64,000 bases of DNA from the NCBI GenBank assembly GCA_934129745.1, contig CAKOWZ010000011.1, positions 3,919 to 67,918 on the forward strand, written 5' to 3'. Shown here piece after piece: positions 43,161 to 50,008 of this stretch. The position numbers and the translations under genes are program-made. The notes under the pieces were generated by a model. It was not told the origin of the DNA. It worked only from the letters and a program-made list of their open reading frames with translations, and searched no databases. Position 1 is the first letter of the stretch; each line of letters opens with the position of its first letter. This DNA comes from an uncultured Clostridia bacterium. GTDB lineage: Bacteria; Bacillota; Clostridia; TANB77; CAG-508.

Positions 43161-43952
43161 ATGTTAAATATATATATGCAATCATTAATATTAGGAATAG
43201 TGCAAGGACTAACAGAACTTTTACCAATATCTAGTTCAGCACATTTAAATTTAATACCATGGATGTTTAATTGGGGAGAAATACCAGACTCATTTGATGT
43301 AGCACTTCATTTTGGTACATTACTTGCAATTGGTATATTCTTTTTCAAAGATTGGTTAGATTTAATAACAAATGGATATAATTATGTTGTAAAAAAGAAA
43401 AAAACACCAACAGGTAGAATGTTTTGGTATTTAGTTTTAGCAACAATTCCTGGTGGAATAATTGGATTTTTATTAGATCATTTTTTAGAAGATACATTAA
43501 AAAAGCCAGTTATAATCGCAATTGCATTGATTGTTATGGGTATAATTTTATATTTTGTTGATAAAAAATGTAAATCAGAAATTGATTATGAACATATGGG
43601 ATTAAAAGAAACTTTTTTAATTGGATTATCACAATCATTAGCTTTTATACCAGGTGTTTCAAGATCAGGAATAACAATGACTACAGCTAGATTATTAAAA
43701 GTTGATAGAGAATCAGCAGCAAAATATTCATTTTTGTTATCAGCACCAATAGTATTAGCAGCAACTATTTTTAAATTTAGTAGTTTTACTTTAAATCTAC
43801 AATTTTTTATAGGAGTGATTTCAAGCTTTTTAGTTGGAATTGCAGTTATAAAATTTTTGATGCAATATTTGAAAAAAGGTAGTTTCAAAATGTTTGCAAT
43901 ATATAGAGTTATAGCAGGGTTGATAGTTTTATTAGTGTATGCTTTAAAGTAA
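43161..43952 (+). CDS. uppP: Undecaprenyl-diphosphate phosphatase
   Basis: Integral membrane enzyme (BacA/UppP) that recycles the wall-lipid carrier and can confer bacitracin resistance. The 263-aa protein has GIVQGLTELLPISSSAH at the N-terminus (catalytic Glu and SSSxH), ALHFGTL, and the second motif PGVSRSGITMT. It has about seven hydrophobic helices. AAAGAAAGG precedes the ATG. Confidence 0.96.
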   Translation: MLNIYMQSLILGIVQGLTELLPISSSAHLNLIPWMFNWGEIPDSFDVALHFGTLLAIGIFFFKDWLDLITNGYNYVVKKKKTPTGRMFWYLVLATIPGGIIGFLLDHFLEDTLKKPVIIAIALIVMGIILYFVDKKCKSEIDYEHMGLKETFLIGLSQSLAFIPGVSRSGITMTTARLLKVDRESAAKYSFLLSAPIVLAATIFKFSSFTLNLQFFIGVISSFLVGIAVIKFLMQYLKKGSFKMFAIYRVIAGLIVLLVYALK

Positions 43953-44018
43953 GATTTTAAGATATATTAAGTAAAAATATAATAGAGTTAAAATAAAATG
44001 AAAGGACATGGTAAAAAT

Positions 44019-44210
44019 ATGAAAAATGATTCATTAATTAAATGGACAATAATTGGATTAATTGTTTTAACATTTGTTGTTGTTATTGCTCTTGTTCTTG
44101 TTGGAGATAATGGGTTAATTAAACAAGAAGTAAAAAAATATAATGATACACATACAGAAGAAATTGTTGATAAAGATAATAAAAAAGTTGTTGTTTATGA
44201 GAATAACTAG
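44019..44210 (+). CDS. Small single-pass membrane protein (unknown)
   Basis: A 63-aa protein with one hydrophobic segment (WTIIGLIVLTFVVVIALVLV) and a charged C-terminal tail (VKKYNDTHTEEIVDKDNKK). AAAGGA at 44001-44006 fits a start at 44019; the frame also opens at 43998. A strong terminator follows, which supports it as a real last gene after uppP. Not recognised. Confidence 0.6.
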   Translation: MKNDSLIKWTIIGLIVLTFVVVIALVLVGDNGLIKQEVKKYNDTHTEEIVDKDNKKVVVYENN

Positions 44211-44216
44211 AATTTG

Positions 44217-44254
44217 GCTGTTTTAAGAATTTAAATCTTAAAACAGCTTTTTTT
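44217..44254 (+). terminator. Terminator after the small membrane protein gene
   Basis: GCTGTTTTAAGA (44217-44228) is perfectly complementary to 44236-44247 and is followed by seven Ts. Confidence 0.92.
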
Positions 44255-44356
44255 ATACAAATCAAAAAGAAATAAAGTTACCAAAAAACTGATATTTGTA
44301 GTGATTTTTTAAAATTATTTTTATGGATTTTTTTGAACAAAAACATTGGAAAGTTC

Positions 44357-44385
44357 TTGACATAATACCAGAAATAGAGTATAAT
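44357..44385 (+). promoter_or_regulatory. Consensus SigA promoter for rnj
   Basis: TTGACA (44357-44362), 17-bp spacer, TATAAT (44380-44385): a perfect consensus, the strongest promoter seen in the window. It leaves a leader of about 230 bases before rnj. Confidence 0.85.
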
Positions 44386-44560
44386 TAAACACAGTTAGTA
44401 CCAGAGATTGGGAAAATGAGATTAAATTTGTATATAATATTTATTTAATGGTGTGGATAAATATTGATAAAAAAGATTGTAGAATGAGTTCGGGAAAATA
44501 AAATTAAAATTATGTGGTTTATAATATTTAATTAATAAACTATTTTTTTGCTATGACAAT

Positions 44561-44608
44561 TTTTCTTATTTACAATATGCAAATTTAAACGAAAATTAAA
44601 TAAGAAAA
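44561..44608 (+). promoter_or_regulatory. Perfect 12-bp hairpin in the rnj leader overlapping the SD
   Basis: TTTTCTTATTTA (44561-44572) and TAAATAAGAAAA (44597-44608) are exact complements with a 24-base loop. The right arm runs into the SD AAAAGGAG (44605-44612), so folding could limit translation or be a nuclease target for autoregulation. Confidence 0.6.
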
Positions 44609-44624
44609 GGAGAAATGTAAATTT

Positions 44625-46676
44625 ATGACAAATGAAATTAAAGGAAAAGAAAAAACAGAAAGAAAAACAAAGGAAAAATTTGGATATGAAAAAAACTTTA
44701 GAAATGAAGACAAAATGACAAAAAAGAGAGCACAAAATGAATTAAGAGAGACAAGAAAACCAAGAAGAAAATTAGTAAATGAGAATATAGAAAATAATGA
44801 ATTAGAAAATATGAGTGTTTCAAGTGTTCAAAAAGAAAGAGAAATATTGAAAAAAGAAAATAAAAAAACAAATACAAAATCAAATACAAGATTAAATACA
44901 AAATCTATGAACAACAATTCAAGAGATGTAAAAGAAAGCAAACAATCAAGAAAAACAAGAACAACAAAAACACAAAGAACATCAATAATACCAAGTTTGG
45001 ACATGAATTTTGAGTTTAAAAAACCAAATTTAAAAATTATCCCATTAGGTGGATTAGATGAAATCGGAAAAAATATAACAGTTTTTGAATATGATGATGA
45101 AATTATTTTAGTAGATTGTGGACTAGAATTTCCTGAAGATAATATGTTAGGTGTAGATTTAGTTATACCTGATGTAACATATTTGGTAAAAAATCAAGAG
45201 AAAATTAAAGGATTAGTAATAACACATGGTCATGAAGATCATATTGGGTCAATTCCATATGTATTAAAACAAGTTGATATGCCAATATATGCAACAAGAT
45301 TAACTGTAGGATTAATACAAAATAAATTAGAAGAACACAAATTATTACGTAAAACAAGATTACACACAGTTGAACAAGGACAAACAATAAATTTTGGAAA
45401 AATGCAAGTTGAATTTATTAGAAGTTCACATAGTATTCCAGATTCAGTAATGCTTGCAATTCATACACCTGTTGGAACAGTAATGCACACAGGAGATTTC
45501 AAAATTGATTTTACACCAATAGATGATCAATTAATGGATTTTGGAAGAATTGCAGAAATAGGAAATCAAGGTGTTTTAGCTTTATTATCAGATAGTACAA
45601 ACTCTGAAAGAAAAGGATATACAATGTCTGAAAGCTCTGTAGGAGAAGTATTTGATAGATTATTTATGAATTGTACAAAAAGAATTGTAGTTGCAACATT
45701 TGCATCAAATGTACACAGAGTTCAACAAATTTGTAATTCAGCTGTAAAATATAAAAGAAAAATTGCAGTATGTGGAAGAAGTATGATAAATATGATTGAA
45801 GTTGCAAGAAACTTAGGATATATCCAAGTTCCAGACAATACTTTCATAGATATAGATATGATTAAAAATTATACAGATGACCAATTAACAATTTTGACAA
45901 CAGGAAGCCAAGGTGAAGCAATGTCAGCACTTACAAGAATGGCATCTGGAGAACATAAAAAAGTTGTTATTACACCAAATGATTTAATAATAATCTCAGC
46001 TACAGCAATTCCAGGAAATGAAAAATTAGTTTCTAAAGTAATAGATGATTTAATGCAAATTGGTGCAGAAGTTGTATATAGTGCATTAGAATCAGTTCAC
46101 GTTTCTGGACATGCTTGTCAAGAAGAACAAAAATTAATAATGTCATTAGTTCGTCCAAAATATTTTTTACCAGTTCATGGAGAATTTAGACAATTAAAAG
46201 CACATGCTGAAACAGCTAAAAAAATGGGAATACCTGCAGAAAACATATTTATGCTTGAAAATGGTAGAGTACTTGAATTAAATGAAAATGAAGCAAAAAT
46301 AACAACTGCAGTTCCATCAGGAAAAATTTTAGTAGATGGATTAGGTGTTGGAGATGTAGGAAATATAGTTTTAAGGGACAGACAACATTTATCACAAGAT
46401 GGATTAATTATTATAGTAATGACAATGGATTCAGGTTCTGGAGAAATAGTTTCAGGTCCAGATGTAATTTCAAGAGGTTTCGTATATGTTCGTGAATCTG
46501 AGAATTTGATGGATGATGTTAAAAAACAAATTAGATTAGAAGTTCAAAGATTTGAGGAAAATGGTGTTACAGATTGGGCTACAATTAAATCAACTTTAAA
46601 AGATAATTTAAGAGAATATATTTTCCAAAAAACTAAGAGAAATCCTATGATTTTACCTATTATTATGGAAGTATAA
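44625..46676 (+). CDS. rnj: Ribonuclease J with basic N-terminal extension
   Basis: Metallo-beta-lactamase nuclease (5'-3' exo- and endonuclease) central to mRNA decay in Firmicutes. The nuclease core starts near residue 127 (LKIIPLGGLDEIGKN) and has the metal motif THGHEDHIGSIPY, HTGDFKIDFTP, SDSTNSERKGYT and FLPVHGEFRQLKAH. The first ~125 residues are a Lys/Arg/Asn/Thr-rich low-complexity tail not present in B. subtilis J1 (555 aa, against 683 here), probably disordered and RNA-binding. A start at 44625 is supported by AAAAGGAG. A consensus promoter and long leader lie upstream. Confidence 0.94.
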   Translation: MTNEIKGKEKTERKTKEKFGYEKNFRNEDKMTKKRAQNELRETRKPRRKLVNENIENNELENMSVSSVQKEREILKKENKKTNTKSNTRLNTKSMNNNSRDVKESKQSRKTRTTKTQRTSIIPSLDMNFEFKKPNLKIIPLGGLDEIGKNITVFEYDDEIILVDCGLEFPEDNMLGVDLVIPDVTYLVKNQEKIKGLVITHGHEDHIGSIPYVLKQVDMPIYATRLTVGLIQNKLEEHKLLRKTRLHTVEQGQTINFGKMQVEFIRSSHSIPDSVMLAIHTPVGTVMHTGDFKIDFTPIDDQLMDFGRIAEIGNQGVLALLSDSTNSERKGYTMSESSVGEVFDRLFMNCTKRIVVATFASNVHRVQQICNSAVKYKRKIAVCGRSMINMIEVARNLGYIQVPDNTFIDIDMIKNYTDDQLTILTTGSQGEAMSALTRMASGEHKKVVITPNDLIIISATAIPGNEKLVSKVIDDLMQIGAEVVYSALESVHVSGHACQEEQKLIMSLVRPKYFLPVHGEFRQLKAHAETAKKMGIPAENIFMLENGRVLELNENEAKITTAVPSGKILVDGLGVGDVGNIVLRDRQHLSQDGLIIIVMTMDSGSGEIVSGPDVISRGFVYVRESENLMDDVKKQIRLEVQRFEENGVTDWATIKSTLKDNLREYIFQKTKRNPMILPIIMEV

Positions 46677-46746
46677 TGAAATAAAACAAATATAATCATG
46701 ATAAAATGTATTGAATTAAAATGAAAAACAGGAAGGATAGATAAAA

Positions 46747-48384
46747 ATGGATTATAAAGATTTAGCAAATTTAATATTTCCAGATGCAAAGGATATTTCA
46801 TATTATGAGGAAAAATATCCTAGAAGAAATTTACCAGAAGGAGCAATGGTTGTAAGAGTTGCACCAAGTCCAACTGGAAATGTGCATATTGGTACTATAG
46901 ATCAAGCAATGTTAAATAAAAAATTAGCAAAACAAACAGGTGGAATTTTTTATGTAAGAATAGAAGACACAGACCAAAAAAGAGAAGTAAAAGATGGAAT
47001 TACACAAATAATTGAATCATTAAAAAAATTTGATTTAGAGCCTGATGAAGGAATGATAAATGAACAAGAGTCTAAAGGAGAATATGGACCATATAGACAA
47101 TCATTAAGAAAAGATATATATGAAGCATATGCAAAATATATGTTAGAACAAGGAAAAGCATATCCAAGTTTTGAAACTCAAGAACAATTAAATGAAATGA
47201 GAGAAAAACAAGAAGCAGCTAAAGTTAGAACAGGATATTATGGAGTATGGGCAACTTCAAGAAATTACACAGTTGAAGAAGCAACTGAAAAAATTAAAGC
47301 TGGTGTTCCATATATTATAAGATTTAGATCTCCAGGTAGAGAAGATAGAAAAATCAAACATAAAGATGTTATAAAAGGTAATGTTGAATTCCCTGAAAAT
47401 GATCAAGATATTGTAATAATTAAAGCAGATGGATTACCAACATATCATTTTGCACATGCAGTTGATGACCATTTAATGGGAACAACACATGTTTTAAGAG
47501 GTGATGAATGGTTATCATCAGTTCCACTTCATTTACAATTATTTCATGAATTAGGGTTTAAACCACCTAAATATGCACATACACCAACACTTTTGAAAAA
47601 TGATAATGGTGGAAAACGTAAAATAAGTAAAAGAAAAGATCCAGAGGCAGCAGCATCATATTATGAACAAGCAGGAATTCCAAGTTCTGCAGTAAAAGAA
47701 TATTTATTAAATATAGCAAACTCAACATTTGAAAATTGGAGAAAAGCAAATCCAGATAAATCAATTGATGAATTTGATTTCCAATTAAATAAAATGAGTG
47801 TAAGTGGAGCTTTGTTTGATATGGTAAAATTATTAGATGTATCAAAAAATGTGATTTCAAAATATTCAGCACAAAGAGTATATGATGAAACAATTACATG
47901 GGCTAAAAATTTTGATACAGAATTAGCTGAAATGCTTTCAAAAGATACAGAATATTCATTAAAAGTATTAGGAATAGAAAGAGGAAATACAAAACCAAGA
48001 AAAGATATAGCAAAATGGTCAGATGTAAAAGAAAACATATCATATATGTTTAATGAAAAATTTGATAAAAATGCTGATTTTGAATATGGTAAAATTTCTG
48101 ATAAATCTGAAATCGAAAAAATTACAAAATTATATATAGAAAAATATTTTGATATAAATGATGATAAACAAACATGGTTTAATAAAATGAAAGATTTAGC
48201 TGAAGAAGTTGGATATGCAAGAGAAGTTAAAATGTTTAAAACAGAACCAGAAAAATGGCCAGGACATGTAGGTGATATAAGTACTGTAATACGTGTTTCT
48301 TTAACTGGAAGACAAAATACACCTGATTTATATGAGATTATGCAAGTTCTTGGAAAAGAAACAATTATTGATAGATTAAGCTAA
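46747..48384 (+). CDS. gltX: Glutamyl-tRNA synthetase
   Basis: Class I synthetase that charges tRNA-Glu. The 545-aa protein has the HIGH-like motif in RVAPSPTGNVHIGTIDQA, FYVRIEDTDQKRE, LPTYHFAHAVDDHLMG, HVLRGDEWLSSVPLH, and the KMSKS-like KRKISKRKDP. It is longer than the common ~485-aa form; this longer type also occurs in other Clostridia. AGGAAGG precedes the ATG. Glutaminyl-tRNA in such organisms is normally made by GatCAB, not seen here. Confidence 0.93.
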   Translation: MDYKDLANLIFPDAKDISYYEEKYPRRNLPEGAMVVRVAPSPTGNVHIGTIDQAMLNKKLAKQTGGIFYVRIEDTDQKREVKDGITQIIESLKKFDLEPDEGMINEQESKGEYGPYRQSLRKDIYEAYAKYMLEQGKAYPSFETQEQLNEMREKQEAAKVRTGYYGVWATSRNYTVEEATEKIKAGVPYIIRFRSPGREDRKIKHKDVIKGNVEFPENDQDIVIIKADGLPTYHFAHAVDDHLMGTTHVLRGDEWLSSVPLHLQLFHELGFKPPKYAHTPTLLKNDNGGKRKISKRKDPEAAASYYEQAGIPSSAVKEYLLNIANSTFENWRKANPDKSIDEFDFQLNKMSVSGALFDMVKLLDVSKNVISKYSAQRVYDETITWAKNFDTELAEMLSKDTEYSLKVLGIERGNTKPRKDIAKWSDVKENISYMFNEKFDKNADFEYGKISDKSEIEKITKLYIEKYFDINDDKQTWFNKMKDLAEEVGYAREVKMFKTEPEKWPGHVGDISTVIRVSLTGRQNTPDLYEIMQVLGKETIIDRLS

Positions 48385-48440
48385 AACCTGAATTTTAAAT
48401 GTTTTTCATCCAAAATTTAAAAGAAAGAGATGTGATTCAT

Positions 48441-48629
48441 ATGGAATATAATATAGGAGATATAGTAAGAACAAAAAAACAACATCCATGTGGGAGCAAA
48501 TTATGGGAGATAACAAGAATAGGTGTTGATTTTAAACTTAAATGCCAAGGTTGTGGTCATGTAATTATGGTTGAAAGACAAAAAGCAGTGAAAATGATTA
48601 CAAAAATTGAAAAGGCTGGAGCTAAATAA
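48441..48629 (+). CDS. DUF951 family protein
   Basis: A 62-aa protein with the DUF951 pattern: YNIGDIVRTKKQHPCGSKLWEI, then G.DFKLKCQGCGHVIMVER. Three cysteines (CG, CQGC) may bind a metal, and the fold resembles small nucleic-acid-binding beta barrels. The start at 48441 is chosen by family fit, with AAAGAGATG upstream; the frame opens at 48399. Function is unknown. The last codons lie within a strong hairpin. Confidence 0.9.
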   Translation: MEYNIGDIVRTKKQHPCGSKLWEITRIGVDFKLKCQGCGHVIMVERQKAVKMITKIEKAGAK

Positions 48630-48638
48630 GCTCCAGCC
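48614..48638 (-). terminator. Hairpin terminator for the minus-strand gene, shared with the end of the DUF951 gene
   Basis: GGCTGGAGCT (48614-48623), AAATA, AGCTCCAGCC (48629-48638) is a perfect GC-rich stem. T-rich sequence follows only on the minus strand, so it best serves the 48675-48920 gene. Confidence 0.72.
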
Positions 48639-48674
48639 AGGAATTTGCTAAATTCGCTAGATTATTTTCATACA

Positions 48675-48920
48675 TTATTCTGTATGACGTCTGCCACCAT
48701 ATCTTCTCAGTTTAGCCTCTATATCCAGCATAAATACAAGAGATTTATTGGATGGCACAAAAAGGGTTCTTTCTGTAGCATAGGCTTTTACACCAGAGAT
48801 TGAGTTGAAAAACTCATCATTGATTGCTTTTTCGGCAGCCTTGAGAGACTCAGGACTCTCGAAACAGTAGGGGGTATAAGAGATCTTGCGGGTGTTTGAC
48901 TGTGTTGTTGTGATATTCAT
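48675..48920 (-). CDS. Small protein of unknown family, atypical base composition
   Basis: An 81-aa protein, not recognised. It begins MNITTTQSNTRKISYTPYCF, has a helical middle (SLKAAEKAINDEFFNSI), and ends in a basic RRYGGRRHTE. TGGAGG sits at the right distance before the ATG at 48918-48920; the frame opens further upstream to 48956. Its codons (CGC, GCC, CTC, ATC, CGT) and G+C are clearly richer than in neighbouring genes, which suggests acquisition from another genome. It has a good promoter, a palindrome at the start point, upstream 0A-like boxes and its own terminator. Confidence 0.72.
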   Translation of the reverse strand: MNITTTQSNTRKISYTPYCFESPESLKAAEKAINDEFFNSISGVKAYATERTLFVPSNKSLVFMLDIEAKLRRYGGRRHTE

Positions 48921-48950
48921 GGAAAATACCTCCAATAAATAATATAAATT

Positions 48951-48970
48951 TATCATCTCTTGAGATGATA
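48951..48970 (-). promoter_or_regulatory. Palindrome at the transcription start of the minus-strand gene
   Basis: TATCATCTC TT GAGATGATA, a perfect 9-bp palindrome just after the -10, so it would be the first bases of the transcript. It could be an operator or a 5' protective hairpin. Confidence 0.6.
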
Positions 48971-48978
48971 TGTAACTA

Positions 48979-49008
48979 ATAATAGCATATAAAATATAAA
49001 AAGGTCAA
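48979..49008 (-). promoter_or_regulatory. Minus-strand SigA-type promoter
   Basis: Read on the minus strand: TTGACC (49008-49003), 18-bp spacer, TATTAT (48984-48979) with an extended -10 TG. It drives the 81-aa gene. Confidence 0.72.
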
Positions 49009-49013
49009 TAAAA

Positions 49014-49043
49014 TTCGACAAAATGTTAAAAAAAATTTCGACA
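49014..49043 (-). promoter_or_regulatory. Two Spo0A boxes upstream of the minus-strand promoter
   Basis: On the minus strand, TGTCGAA at 49043-49037 and again at 49020-49014, 23 bp apart (about two turns), inside a longer direct repeat. The nearer box is 5 bp upstream of the -35. Confidence 0.6.
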
Positions 49044-49167
49044 AAACGTTAAAAATATTTAAATAATGTTTACTAGTTAGTATTAATAATAAATAATATT
49101 TAATATTTAATCAAAATAGAATTAAATCATAATAATAATTTAAAATTAAATTAATTCATTGTAAGAA

Positions 49168-49518
49168 CTATTTGATTTCAGGGTTAAATAATTCTTCAAA
49201 TTCGTTCCAATTAATAAGTTTAATATTTGAACAATCATAAGAAAAATTATTAACAATATTTTTTGTATTGTCATTAGAATTTAAATCCAAAACAATAATA
49301 TTTTCAACAATATCATCATTACCATATAATAATCTGAAATTTAAAGAACGTAAAAATCCTTCGATTTTATCTTCTTGATTTTTTACTGCAACAATAACAT
49401 TTATACCTTCTGTTTTAATTTTGTTACAAGTATGTATATAAATAATATTTTTGATTATTTCAACAAGACCATAAAGTGCTAAAACCCAGAAGATACAATT
49501 AATTAGAAAGCTCAACAT
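49168..49518 (-). CDS. Short membrane-anchored glycosyltransferase-fold-like protein
   Basis: A 116-aa protein with an N-terminal hydrophobic anchor (LSFLINCIFWVLALYGLVEII), then a segment like the start of family 2 glycosyltransferases: INVIVAVKNQEDKIEGFLRSL and NIIVLDLNSNDNTKNIV (position of the DxD-like loop). The catalytic half is absent, so it is probably not an enzyme. GAGAGGTG on the minus strand sets the ATG at 49518; a GTG at 49530 is less likely. A promoter-like TTAACA/TATTAT pair lies upstream on the minus strand. Base composition is like the host. Confidence 0.7.
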   Translation of the reverse strand: MLSFLINCIFWVLALYGLVEIIKNIIYIHTCNKIKTEGINVIVAVKNQEDKIEGFLRSLNFRLLYGNDDIVENIIVLDLNSNDNTKNIVNNFSYDCSNIKLINWNEFEELFNPEIK

Positions 49519-49592
49519 TAAGTAAATCACCTCTCTGCTGTATAATATGCCTAAAATGGCAGTGATGTTAATAATAAAAAAATATAAAAATA

Positions 49593-49618
49593 AAAAAGAC
49601 CTGAAAAATTATCAGGTC
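49593..49618 (-). terminator. Terminator of the 71-aa minus-strand gene
   Basis: On the minus strand, GACCTGA, a short loop, TCAGGTC, then TTTTTTA. It lies about 27 bases after the stop. Confidence 0.85.
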
Positions 49619-49644
49619 AAAACAAATAATAAAATTAAATTAAA

Positions 49645-49860
49645 TTATTTGAAAGGTGCATCTTCTACGAGTTTACCGCCAGCAGAAGTGATAAAAGCTA
49701 TTATCTTAGAATCAAAGATAATAGAATTACGAGCTTCTACAACAAGAGTAAGTGTATCTGGTAATGCCAGAACAGATACATCAGGGTGTAATTTGCTCAT
49801 ATTAGTACTAGCAGTTGTAAGGGAGTCAATGTTTGAAAATGTAAAATGATAAGTGTCCAT
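49645..49860 (-). CDS. Small protein of unknown family
   Basis: A 71-aa protein, not recognised: MDTYHFTFSNIDSL at the start, a Thr/Val-rich strand region (LALPDTLTLVVEAR), and SKIIAFITSAGGKLVEDAPFK at the end. AAGGAGG is ideally placed before the ATG, and a terminator follows, so the minus strand is the coding strand; a 100-aa plus-strand frame over the same bases has no SD. Base composition is less AT-rich than its neighbours. An internal perfect 10-bp inverted repeat (CTATTATCTT, 49698-49724) lies in the coding region. Confidence 0.7.
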   Translation of the reverse strand: MDTYHFTFSNIDSLTTASTNMSKLHPDVSVLALPDTLTLVVEARNSIIFDSKIIAFITSAGGKLVEDAPFK

Positions 49861-49936
49861 AAAAGTGCCTCCTTAATGAAATTATTTACATATACTTAAT
49901 TTACCATAATTTGAAGCAAAATGCAAGACATAATTC

Positions 49937-49965
49937 TAGACTTTTTAAATCTTATATGATAAACT
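49937..49965 (+). promoter_or_regulatory. Probable promoter for recD2
   Basis: TAGACT (49937-49942), 17-bp spacer, TAAACT (49960-49965) with extended -10 TGA. Confidence 0.5.
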
Positions 49966-50008
49966 GAAACCATGAAAATAAATATAAAGGAGTAAAGGTG
50001 ACTAAGAA

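Noticed and set aside
49547..49849. Plus-strand open frame of 100 aa
   Set aside because: No SD, and it covers the minus-strand 71-aa gene, which has an ideal SD and a terminator.
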